A DNA stretch of 8,897 nucleotides, taken from positions 1 to 8,897 of the forward strand of contig DAITPJ010000076.1 of NCBI GenBank assembly GCA_036833635.1, given 5' to 3'. Both the position numbers and the translations under genes were made by a program. The notes under the pieces are model-generated. The model made no database searches. It was not told the DNA's origin and worked only from the letters and a program-made list of their open reading frames with translations. This DNA is from Terrimesophilobacter sp036833635. GTDB lineage: Bacteria; Actinomycetota; Actinomycetes; Actinomycetales; Microbacteriaceae. Each line of letters opens with the position of its first letter. The first letter of the stretch is position 1. Shown here piece by piece: positions 1 to 6,369 of the stretch.

Positions 1-18
1 CCCGATGCGGGCACCAAT

Positions 19-23
19 GGAGG
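19..23 (+). promoter_or_regulatory. Ribosome binding site of the sulfurtransferase gene
   Basis: GGAGG lies 6 nt before the ATG at 30, an ideal Shine-Dalgarno match that fixes this start. It contrasts with the two genes at 3268 and 3291, which have none. The bases before it (1-18) hold nothing I can assign. The promoter of this operon must lie upstream of the window. Confidence 0.8.
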
Positions 24-29
24 TTTTTC

Positions 30-929
30 ATGACCGTGGAGGTCGACTCATCCGCACGATTCAGCGAGTACGCCCATCCGGAGCGTCTCGTGACTACGGA
101 GTGGCTGCAGGCCAACCTGGGCAAACCCGGGCTCGTCGTCGTCGAATCGGATGAGGACGTGCTCCTCTACGACACCGGTCATATCCCGGGCGCTGTCAAG
201 ATCGACTGGCACACCGACCTCAACGATCCCATCGAGCGCGACTTCGTACAGGGGGCGGCCTTCGCGGCGCTTCTCGGCTCGAAGGGCATTGCGCGCGACA
301 CGACGGTCGTGCTCTACGGGGACAAGAGCAACTGGTGGGCCGCCTACGCGCTCTGGATCTTCACGCTCTTCGGGCACGAGGACGTCCGCCTCCTCGACGG
401 CGGCCGTGCCAAGTGGCTGGAGGAGGGTCGCGAGGTCACGACCGAGGTCCCGACCCCGACCCCCGTCGACTATCCGGTCGTCGAGCGCGACGACAGCGTG
501 AATCGCGCCTACCGCGAGGATGTCCTCGGTCACTTCGGCAAGCCGCTCATCGACGTGCGCTCCCCGGAGGAGTACAGCGGCGAGCGCACCGAGATCCCCG
601 GGTACCCCACCGAGAGCGCCCTGCGCGCCGGTCACATTCCGTCGGCGGCCTCCGTCCCGTGGGCGCGCGCCGCTGCCCCGGATGCGACGTTCAAGCCACG
701 CGCGGAACTCGAGGCGATCTACCACGGCGAGGCGGGGCTCGCGCCAGGGGACGACGTCATCGCCTACTGCCGCATCGGCGAGCGTTCGAGTCACTCCTGG
801 TTCGTGCTCAAGTACCTTCTCGGCTTCGAGAACGTGCGCAACTACGACGGCTCATGGACCGAGTGGGGCAGCGCCGTGCGCGTCCCGATCGTGACCGGCA
901 GCGAGCCGGGGGACGTTCCGGCGCGCTGA
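30..929 (+). CDS. sseA: Thiosulfate/3-mercaptopyruvate-type sulfurtransferase (two rhodanese domains)
   Basis: This is a 299-aa cytoplasmic tandem-rhodanese enzyme that moves sulfane sulfur from a donor such as thiosulfate to an acceptor through a cysteine persulfide. The N-terminal rhodanese domain (about residues 20-135) looks catalytically dead: Asp98, in LYGDKSNWW, sits where the active Cys would be. The C-terminal domain (about 165-285) carries the active loop CRIGERS, with Cys247 as the persulfide residue. The two arginines in the loop resemble thiosulfate-type enzymes rather than the CG-rich loop of E. coli mercaptopyruvate sulfurtransferase. The ending (RNYDGSWTEWG) is typical of the actinobacterial CysA/SseA group. 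Length is normal and there is no signal peptide. Its stop codon overlaps the ATG of sufE by one base (TGATG), so the two are almost certainly co-translated and may form a sulfur relay. The true sulfur donor cannot be read from sequence. Confidence 0.93.
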   Translation: MTVEVDSSARFSEYAHPERLVTTEWLQANLGKPGLVVVESDEDVLLYDTGHIPGAVKIDWHTDLNDPIERDFVQGAAFAALLGSKGIARDTTVVLYGDKSNWWAAYALWIFTLFGHEDVRLLDGGRAKWLEEGREVTTEVPTPTPVDYPVVERDDSVNRAYREDVLGHFGKPLIDVRSPEEYSGERTEIPGYPTESALRAGHIPSAASVPWARAAAPDATFKPRAELEAIYHGEAGLAPGDDVIAYCRIGERSSHSWFVLKYLLGFENVRNYDGSWTEWGSAVRVPIVTGSEPGDVPAR

Positions 930-1378
930 TGTCCACCGACGGCCAGGGCGCGACCCCCGAGCAGCTCACGAGCATCAGGGAGGAATTCCTCGAGCTCGAG
1001 TTGCCCGATCGCCTGACCCTGCTCCTCGAGTTCGCTAACGAGCTTCCCGAACTGCCAGAGCGCTACCGCAATCACCCAGACCTTCTCGAGCGTGTCGAGG
1101 AATGCCAGTCGCCCGTGTACATCTTCGTCGAGGTCGACGCGGGCGGCATCGTCCAGCTGCACGCGACGGCTCCCAAAGAGGCACCGACGACACGTGGGTT
1201 CGCCTCGATCCTCGTGCAGGGCCTCGCCGGCCTCACGGCGCAGGAGGTTCTCGACGTCCCCGACGACTATCCGCAGTCCCTCGGCCTGACCAAGGCGGTG
1301 AGCCCGTTGCGCATCCGCGGCATGAGCGCGCTCCTGGGGCGCACGAAGCGGCAGGTGAGGGCTAAGCTCGCCGCGTGA
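929..1378 (+). CDS. sufE: SufE family Fe-S cluster assembly protein (sulfur acceptor)
   Basis: This 149-aa protein of the SufE/CsdE family accepts persulfide sulfur on a conserved cysteine and hands it to the Fe-S scaffold. The hallmark VEECQSPVYIF places the acceptor at Cys59, equivalent to the reactive Cys of E. coli SufE. The upstream LPDRLTLLLEFANELPELPE helix and the later GFASILVQGLAGLTAQEVL segment fit the fold. The ATG at 929 shares a base with the stop of the sulfurtransferase gene, and this start gives the usual family length. The same frame is open further upstream, but that stretch is only a shadow of the neighbouring gene. No cysteine desulfurase or SufBCD gene is in the window, so the partner could be a distant SufS or the adjacent rhodanese. 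The family assignment is firm; the exact partner is inference. Confidence 0.93.
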   Translation: MSTDGQGATPEQLTSIREEFLELELPDRLTLLLEFANELPELPERYRNHPDLLERVEECQSPVYIFVEVDAGGIVQLHATAPKEAPTTRGFASILVQGLAGLTAQEVLDVPDDYPQSLGLTKAVSPLRIRGMSALLGRTKRQVRAKLAA

Positions 1379-2070
1379 CGCTCAGGAGCCTGTTGCCTGG
1401 CCCGGCGACCGACATCGACCTTGACGTCGACCTCGACGGCCTCTACCGACCACCCCGCCCACGCTGGCTGCGCCTTAACTTCATCGCGAGCGTCAACGGG
1501 AGCATCGCGGGCGTCGACGGCACCTCGCAGAGCCTCACGAACCGTACCGACCGCAGGATCCTCGGCGCGATCCGACGGGCAGCCGATGTCGTCCTCGTCG
1601 GCGCGAGCAGCGTGCGCACGGAGGGCTACTTCCTCCCACGGTCGTCGCCACTCGCGATCCTGACGGGCTCCGGCGATCTCACCGGTCACCGGATTCCGGA
1701 GGATGTCGCCCCCGGCCGCGTCATCGTCCTCTGCCCGACCGCCGCCGTGGCCGCCGTGCGCTCCTCCCTCGGTGCTGCCGAGGTCGACGTCATGGAGCTG
1801 GCCGGCCCGCGCATCGACCCAGGCTCCGCGATCGCGGCTCTCCATGGTCTCGGATATTCCAGCATCGTCTGCGAGGGCGGTCCCTCCCTCGCCGCGCAAC
1901 TGCTCGCCGCCGACCTCGTGGACGAGCTGTGCCTCTCGATGAGTCCGCAGATCGTCCCGCTCAGCGCTGGTCTCGTCCCCGGCCTCGTGGCAGGAAAGCA
2001 TCTTCGCCTCGCGCAACTGCTGCTCGACGAAGAGTCGACGCTCTACGCCAGATGGGTCATCGCGGACTGA
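1375..2070 (+). CDS. Pyrimidine reductase family protein (RibD C-terminal / dihydrofolate reductase-like)
   Basis: This 231-aa protein has only the NADPH-dependent RibD C-terminal (DHFR-like) fold and lacks the zinc deaminase domain of bifunctional RibD. Diagnostic segments are NFIASVNGSIAG (residues 35-46), the nucleotide-binding GASSVRTEGY (76-85) and the glycine motif CEGGPSLAAQLL (166-177). The N-terminus matches full-length members of the group. The GTG start overlaps the sufE stop by four bases (GTGA), implying translational coupling; GAGG at 1357-1360 is a distant possible ribosome site. Formally it could reduce the riboflavin intermediate ribosylaminopyrimidine. As far as I recall, the mycobacterial homologue Rv2671 shows dihydrofolate reductase activity, so a folate or other pterin substrate is a real alternative. 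No riboflavin or folate gene is nearby to decide. Its last 14 bp overlap the convergent hydrolase gene. Confidence 0.88.
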   Translation: MTLRSLLPGPATDIDLDVDLDGLYRPPRPRWLRLNFIASVNGSIAGVDGTSQSLTNRTDRRILGAIRRAADVVLVGASSVRTEGYFLPRSSPLAILTGSGDLTGHRIPEDVAPGRVIVLCPTAAVAAVRSSLGAAEVDVMELAGPRIDPGSAIAALHGLGYSSIVCEGGPSLAAQLLAADLVDELCLSMSPQIVPLSAGLVPGLVAGKHLRLAQLLLDEESTLYARWVIAD

Positions 2071-3268
2071 CGTTCTCGCCGCCCAGGCGCGCGAGCCACG
2101 CGGCGATCACCCCATTCCAGCGCTGCGGATCGTAGTTCCACAGGCGGGCATGCTGTGCGGTGTCGAACGCCTCGAGCGTGACGATGTCCGGGCGCGCGGC
2201 GGCGAGTTCATGCGACGCGGACGAGGTGATGTACCCGTCATCGTCGCTGTGAAGTATCAGAATCGGCACGGTGAGCTCGCGTGCCCGCCGTACGAAGTCG
2301 AGTCGTGCAAGGTCGACGGGGGCATGCTGTCCCGTGAAGGGCCGACCCCATGCGCGGCCCAGCATCGAGTACACGATGGAACGCAGCGGCCCTCTCAGGC
2401 CCATCGCCCTGCCCTGGAAGTCGAGCGCCGTGACCCAATCGATCACGGGAGAGTCGAGCACGAGCCCGCGCACGACATCCGCGCGTGCCGACCGTGTCAG
2501 CGCCTGGAGAACCGTCGCCCCTCCCATCGACCAGCCCATGAGCACGATGTCGCGTGCGCCGTTCCGGACGGCGTAGTCGATCGCCGCATCCACGTCGCGC
2601 CACTCGGTGTCGCCAAGGGCGTAGCGCCCGTCCGGGCTCGGCGGCGCCTCGAAATCGTTGCGATAGGAGATGAGAAGCGTTGTGTACCCGGCATCCCTGA
2701 AGACAGGAACAGCCCTGATCGTCTCGGCACGCATGACCGCGCGCCCGTGGACGAGGACGGCCCAGCGCCCGGATGCGGCGTTCTCAGGCCTGGGCCGAAC
2801 GAGCCATGCCGGCGCAGGCCCGAGCTCGGTCTCGACGACGACATCCTCCGCCTCGTCCCCGACCTCCTCTGGGTAGCGATAGAACCAGCCATTGAAGCGG
2901 CCACGCTCGGCCGTGTCGAGATCACCGAAATCCACCGCGAGAAGTTCGCGCGTCACGGATGTCGCGGATTCGGCGAGGATGTCGCCGACTCGCGCGTGGC
3001 CGCTCGCCCCTGTGAACCAGAAGCTGTATCTCCCCGGCACGAGGGCGTCCGCCGACCTCGTGAAGGTCACGGTCCCCCGCTCGCGATCGACGCCGAGGAT
3101 TGCGGTGTCCTCCTCCCTGCTCGTCGGCGGGACGAGGATGAGGCGCGTGACGTGCCGCGCCGTGAGAGCCGCTGCGACTGCCATGGCGGTGAGCCCGATG
3201 ACAGCGATTCCCCCGGCGATCGCCCAGCCGCGTACTGGTGGGTCGGCGTGCCTGCGCGAAAGTTTCAC
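2057..3268 (-). CDS. Membrane-anchored alpha/beta hydrolase
   Basis: This 403-aa protein starts with GTG at 3268. Basic residues (KLSRR) precede one hydrophobic segment (about 15-37) with no clear signal-peptidase site, so it is probably a signal anchor holding the enzyme at the outer face of the membrane. A family-specific region (about 40-160) comes before the hydrolase fold. Catalytic features are the oxyanion-hole HG (His174-Gly175), the nucleophile elbow GWSMGG (Ser247), the acid probably Asp344 in LHSDDDGYI, and His373 in AQHARLWNYD. The fold and a complete Ser-Asp-His triad are visible, but the substrate is not; esterase or peptidase-like roles are both possible. It diverges from the DUF3000 gene over 22 bp and ends inside the reductase gene. 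No Shine-Dalgarno precedes the start, consistent with a leaderless mRNA. Confidence 0.9.
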   Translation of the reverse strand: MKLSRRHADPPVRGWAIAGGIAVIGLTAMAVAAALTARHVTRLILVPPTSREEDTAILGVDRERGTVTFTRSADALVPGRYSFWFTGASGHARVGDILAESATSVTRELLAVDFGDLDTAERGRFNGWFYRYPEEVGDEAEDVVVETELGPAPAWLVRPRPENAASGRWAVLVHGRAVMRAETIRAVPVFRDAGYTTLLISYRNDFEAPPSPDGRYALGDTEWRDVDAAIDYAVRNGARDIVLMGWSMGGATVLQALTRSARADVVRGLVLDSPVIDWVTALDFQGRAMGLRGPLRSIVYSMLGRAWGRPFTGQHAPVDLARLDFVRRARELTVPILILHSDDDGYITSSASHELAAARPDIVTLEAFDTAQHARLWNYDPQRWNGVIAAWLARLGGENVSPR

Positions 3269-3274
3269 GCTAGA

Positions 3275-3280
3275 ACTTTA
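3275..3280 (-). promoter_or_regulatory. Predicted -10 element of the hydrolase gene (leaderless)
   Basis: Read on the minus strand this is TAAAGT, matching the actinobacterial TANNNT -10 pattern. Six nucleotides (TCTAGC) separate it from the GTG at 3268, which would put transcription start on the first base of the start codon. No convincing -35 is seen; it would fall inside the DUF3000 coding region. It shares the TA step at 3279-3280 with the opposing element. Confidence 0.5.
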
Positions 3281-3284
3281 GTCT
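3279..3284 (+). promoter_or_regulatory. Predicted -10 element of the DUF3000-rnd operon (leaderless)
   Basis: TAGTCT matches TANNNT and is followed by six bases (TCAACA) and then the GTG at 3291. A start on that G would give a leaderless mRNA, consistent with the lack of any Shine-Dalgarno. The -35 region would lie within the hydrolase gene and shows no clear match. It is the mirror image of the minus-strand element, sharing the TA at 3279-3280. Confidence 0.5.
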
Positions 3285-3290
3285 TCAACA

Positions 3291-3884
3291 GTGCCAGCGA
3301 ACGCGACCGGACCTGCGCTTCCCGCGGCGTTCGCCGCCGCGCTCGATTCGCTCCATCGCGCAGCTCCGCGGGAGGAACTCGTCATCACCGAGATCCCGGC
3401 TCCCGGCAATCTCGCCCCCGACTCAATAGCTCTTGCCGCCGACGTCGCGCCGGCGAGGCACAGCTCCGACTCCGAGCTGGCTACGGGCCGCTTCATCCTC
3501 CTGCACGACCCCTCGGCCCCGGATGCTTGGGGCGGGCCGTTCCGCATCGTCTGCTATGCCCAGGCTCCGCTCGAGACCGACATCGGCGTCGATCCGTTCC
3601 TGGCCGATGTGGCCTGGTCGTGGCTTGTCGACGCGCTCGCCTCACGCGGAGCCGCCTACGACGGGGTCTCCGGCACCGCGACGAGGATCCTTTCGACCGG
3701 TTTCGGGGGCCTGGCCGAGCAGGGCGACGGCGCACAGATCGAGCTGCGGGCCAGCTGGTCCCCCGTCGACCACGCGATCGCCTCGCACGTCGAGGCGTGG
3801 GGCGATCTCCTGTGCATGCTCGCCGGCCTCCCGCCGACGCCCGAAGGCGTCGCCGTTCTCTCCGCGAGGCGCGCCCGCACGTGA
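3291..3884 (+). CDS. DUF3000 domain-containing protein
   Basis: This 197-aa protein is recognised as the actinobacteria-restricted DUF3000 family, which has no established function. Conserved stretches are FRIVCYAQAPLETDIGVDPF (84-103), the tryptophan-rich AWSWLVDAL (108-116), GTATRILSTGFG (128-139), ELRASWSP (151-158) and LCMLAGLPPTPEGV (174-187). There are no membrane segments, no signal peptide and no obvious catalytic triad or metal motif, so it is probably a cytoplasmic soluble protein. The GTG at 3291 is chosen because the N-terminal motif (FAAALDSLHRAAPREEL) fits the family and no upstream start is available before the divergent gene. Its stop overlaps the GTG of the RNase D gene (GTGA), an arrangement also known in mycobacteria (Rv2680-Rv2681, from memory). 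The context suggests a link to RNA processing, but that is inference. Confidence 0.9.
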   Translation: MPANATGPALPAAFAAALDSLHRAAPREELVITEIPAPGNLAPDSIALAADVAPARHSSDSELATGRFILLHDPSAPDAWGGPFRIVCYAQAPLETDIGVDPFLADVAWSWLVDALASRGAAYDGVSGTATRILSTGFGGLAEQGDGAQIELRASWSPVDHAIASHVEAWGDLLCMLAGLPPTPEGVAVLSARRART

Positions 3885-5098
3885 CGATGGAGCAGGCTCC
3901 CCACGACACGGTCGACGTCATCGATACGCTGGACGAGTTTCACGCGGCGATCAAGGTGATCTCCGCCGGCACCGGGCCCGTCGCGATCGACGCGGAGCGG
4001 GCATCCGGTTACCGCTACTCCCAGCGCGCCTACCTCATCCAGATCTTCCGCAGGGGGGCGGGGACGTTCCTCTTCGATCCTCCCGCGATCGGCGATCTGA
4101 GCGACCTCAACGCCGTCATCGGCGATGTCGAGTGGGTCTTCCATGCAGCGAGCCAGGATCTCGCGTGCCTGCGCGAGGTCGGCCTCGACCCGAGCCGGAT
4201 CTTCGACACCGAGCTCGGCGCCCGCCTGGCGGGCCTTGCAAGGGTGGGGCTCGGAACCGTCGTCGAGGAACTACTCGGCGTCCACCTCGCCAAGGAGCAC
4301 TCGGCTGCCGACTGGTCCACGAGGCCCCTGCCGCAGTCCTGGCTGGTCTATGCCGCGCTCGACGTCGAACTTCTCGTCGATCTTCGGGAGGCCGTCGCAC
4401 AGCTCCTCGAGGCGCAGGGCAAGTCGGAGATTGCGCGGCAGGAGTTCGAGGCCACCCTCCATCGCGAGGCGAAACCGGCCAACCCGGATGCCTGGAGGCG
4501 GCTCTCCGGCCTCCACACCATCCGGCAGCAGCGCAATCTCGCGGTCGCGCGCGCCCTCTGGCTGGCCCGTGACGACTACGCCCGCGAAGTCGACACGGCT
4601 CCCGGCCGGCTGCTGCCCGACCTCTCGATCACCGCCGCAGCCAAGGCGCTGCCCGCGACACGGAATGACCTGGCCAGGCTCCGTGAGTTCAACGGAAGGG
4701 CCAGCCGCACCCAGTTGCCTCGCTGGTGGGCGGCGATCGAGGCGGGCCTCGCGGATGATGACCTCCCCGCACTGCGCGTCAAGGGCGACGGCCTGCCGCC
4801 CGCTCGCGCCTGGTCGGATCGCAACCCGGAGGCGGATGCGCGGCTCAAGGCGGCACGTGCAGCGTTCGCGGCGCTCTCCGAGGAACTCGCGATCCCGGTC
4901 GAGAACCTCCTGACCCCCGAACTCCTCCGCCGCCTCGCGTGGGAGCCGCCCGAACCGCTCACGGCCGACGCCGTGCGCATGTTCCTGTTCGAAGGCGGCG
5001 CAAGGCCGTGGCAGTGTGACGCGACCGTACAACCGATCGTCGACTCCTTTGTCGAAGCCGCCCAAAGCGACACGTCGCCCGAGGAACCAGCCTCGTAG
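3881..5098 (+). CDS. rnd: Ribonuclease D (DEDD 3'-5' exonuclease with HRDC domain)
   Basis: A 405-aa cytoplasmic 3'-5' exoribonuclease of the RNase D type, acting on tRNA precursors or other structured RNA in the family. All DEDD residues are visible: Asp37 and Glu39 in AIDAERASGY (Exo I), Asp93 in HAASQDLACL (Exo II), and Tyr157/Asp161 in YAALDVELL (Exo III), preceded by DWSTRPLP. An HRDC helical domain follows (about 205-290; LHTIRQQRNLAVARALW, then LLPDLSI), and then an actinobacterial C-terminal region. I chose the GTG at 3881 because it overlaps the DUF3000 stop as GTGA and has GAGG 11 nt upstream; the ATG at 3887, two codons later, is nearly as good. The open frame extends far upstream, but that part is antisense to the hydrolase and not coding. 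The enzyme appears intact. The exact RNA substrates are unknown. Confidence 0.92.
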   Translation: MTMEQAPHDTVDVIDTLDEFHAAIKVISAGTGPVAIDAERASGYRYSQRAYLIQIFRRGAGTFLFDPPAIGDLSDLNAVIGDVEWVFHAASQDLACLREVGLDPSRIFDTELGARLAGLARVGLGTVVEELLGVHLAKEHSAADWSTRPLPQSWLVYAALDVELLVDLREAVAQLLEAQGKSEIARQEFEATLHREAKPANPDAWRRLSGLHTIRQQRNLAVARALWLARDDYAREVDTAPGRLLPDLSITAAAKALPATRNDLARLREFNGRASRTQLPRWWAAIEAGLADDDLPALRVKGDGLPPARAWSDRNPEADARLKAARAAFAALSEELAIPVENLLTPELLRRLAWEPPEPLTADAVRMFLFEGGARPWQCDATVQPIVDSFVEAAQSDTSPEEPAS

Positions 5099-5101
5099 GA
5101 A

Positions 5102-5115
5102 GAATCAAAGGATTC
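5102..5115. repeat. Short perfect inverted repeat upstream of fadA
   Basis: GAATC-AAAG-GATTC is a perfect 5-bp inverted repeat with a 4-nt centre. It starts 3 bp after the rnd stop and sits at or just upstream of the predicted -35 of the fad operon. It has no T-run after it, so it is a poor terminator. A repressor operator or a small mRNA hairpin are both possible. At 5 bp it could also be chance. Confidence 0.3.
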
Positions 5116-5142
5116 ATGAGGCATTTTGCTGCCGCCTAGGAT
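5113..5142 (+). promoter_or_regulatory. Possible promoter of the fadA-fadB operon
   Basis: TAGGAT at 5137-5142 fits the TANNNT -10 pattern. A weak -35, TTCATG at 5113-5118 (3 of 6 to TTGACA), stands 18 bp upstream. Transcription from about 5149 would leave a short leader containing the ribosome site at 5160-5164. The 71-bp gap is the only sizeable intergenic space in the window and its bases are less GC-rich, which favours a promoter here. Confidence 0.4.
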
Positions 5143-5159
5143 CAGGAGAGAGAACACCT

Positions 5160-5164
5160 GGAGG
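5160..5164 (+). promoter_or_regulatory. Ribosome binding site of fadA
   Basis: GGAGG (within TGGAGGG) ends 5 nt before the GTG at 5170. This strong match decides the GTG start. An earlier in-frame ATG at 5116 is cut off by a TAG at 5137. Confidence 0.8.
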
Positions 5165-5169
5165 GCGTT

Positions 5170-6369
5170 GTGGCCGGAATATCTGACGTTGTCTTCGTCG
5201 ACGGAGTGCGAACCCCGTTCGGCAGGGCGGGCGAAAAGGGCATGTACTGGAACACGAGGGCCGACGACCTCATGACGAAGGCCGTGATCGGCCTCCTCGA
5301 GCGCAATCCATCGATTCCGCACGACCGGTTCGACGACGTCGCGATCGCCGCCACGACGCAGGCTGGCGACCAGGGCCTGACTCTCGGGCGCACGGTGGCG
5401 CTGCTGGCCGGCCTTCCGAGGAGCGTCCCCGGCTATGCCATCGACCGGATGTGCGCAGGCGCGATGACCTCGGTGACGACCGTTGCCGGAGCGATTGGCA
5501 TCGGCATGTACGACGTCGCGATCGCCGGCGGGGTCGAGCACATGGGCCACCACCCGATGGGTTCCGGCGCGGACCCGAATCCACGGTTCGTCGCGGAGAA
5601 ACTCGTCGGCTCCGACGCGCTGAGCATGGGCGCGACGGCCGAGCGCATTCACGATCGCTTCCCGCACCTGACGAAGGAGCGCTCCGACCGCTACGCGATG
5701 AACAGCCAGCACAAGCTCGCCGCAGCATACGAAGCGGGCAAGATCCAGCCGGATCTCATTCCGGTAGCGATCCGCAGCGAATCCGGATGGGGACTTGCCG
5801 AGCGCGATGAGGCCCCCCGCCCCGACACGACCATGGAGGGCCTCGCTGGTCTCAGGACGCCGTTCCGCCCGCACGGGAGGATCACGGCAGGGAACTCATC
5901 CGGTCTCAACGACGGAGCGACGGCGAGCATCATCGCGAGCGCGGATGCCGCGAAGGAGTTCGGCCTCGCGGCGAAGATGAAGATGGTGAGCTTCGCCTTC
6001 ATGGGCGTCGAGCCGGAGATCATGGGGATCGGCCCGATCCCCTCGACCGAGAAGGCGCTCAGGAAGGCCGGCCTCTCGATCGATGACATCGGCCTGTTCG
6101 AGCTCAATGAGGCCTTCGCCGTGCAGGTGCTCTCCCTCCTCGATCACTTCGGGATCGCGGACGACGACCCGCGTGTCAACCTCTGGGGTGGCGCGATCGC
6201 GATCGGGCACCCGCTCGCCTCCTCAGGGGTGCGGCTCATGATGCAGCTCGCCCGCCAGTTCGAGGAGCATCCGGAAGTTCGGTACGGGCTCACCGCGATG
6301 TGCATCGGCCTCGGCATGGGCGGCTCCGTCATCTGGGAGAACCCGCACTACGACGGAAGCAGGAAGTGA
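5170..6369 (+). CDS. fadA: Acetyl-CoA C-acyltransferase (3-ketoacyl-CoA thiolase)
   Basis: A 399-aa degradative thiolase that cleaves 3-ketoacyl-CoA with CoA to acetyl-CoA and a shortened acyl-CoA, the last step of the beta-oxidation cycle. The nucleophile is Cys95 in DRMCAGAMTSV, followed by the FadA-like GGVEHMGHHPM. NEAF (from Asn313), His347 in AIGHPLASSG and Cys378 in AMCIGLGMGG complete the active site. The HMGHHPM segment resembles E. coli FadA, the thiolase of the trifunctional complex, rather than biosynthetic PhaA. Length is normal and no targeting signal is seen. The GTG start has a strong GGAGG 5 nt upstream. The stop overlaps the ATG of the next gene by one base (TGATG). That coupling to the hydratase/dehydrogenase supports an alpha2beta2-type fatty-acid oxidation complex; chain-length preference cannot be read. 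Confidence 0.93.
   Translation: MAGISDVVFVDGVRTPFGRAGEKGMYWNTRADDLMTKAVIGLLERNPSIPHDRFDDVAIAATTQAGDQGLTLGRTVALLAGLPRSVPGYAIDRMCAGAMTSVTTVAGAIGIGMYDVAIAGGVEHMGHHPMGSGADPNPRFVAEKLVGSDALSMGATAERIHDRFPHLTKERSDRYAMNSQHKLAAAYEAGKIQPDLIPVAIRSESGWGLAERDEAPRPDTTMEGLAGLRTPFRPHGRITAGNSSGLNDGATASIIASADAAKEFGLAAKMKMVSFAFMGVEPEIMGIGPIPSTEKALRKAGLSIDDIGLFELNEAFAVQVLSLLDHFGIADDDPRVNLWGGAIAIGHPLASSGVRLMMQLARQFEEHPEVRYGLTAMCIGLGMGGSVIWENPHYDGSRK

Noticed and set aside
48..794. 248-codon open frame antisense to the sulfurtransferase
   Set aside because: No recognisable domain and Arg/Asp/Val-rich composition. Third-position GC bias in the plus-strand gene explains the open frame.
2150..3880. Very long open frame running from the antisense of the hydrolase through DUF3000 into RNase D
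   Set aside because: The part before 3881 is antisense or out of frame to two well-supported genes and has low-complexity, Arg/Pro-rich content typical of GC-rich shadow frames. RNase D homology begins only at about 3881.
5118..5137. Possible terminator stem GGCA-TTTTGC-TGCC after rnd
   Set aside because: The stem is only 4 bp, there is no trailing T-run, and it overlaps the likely fad promoter.
4576..5874. 432-codon minus-strand open frame across rnd and fadA
   Set aside because: It is antisense to two complete conserved enzymes and matches no family I know; a shadow frame.
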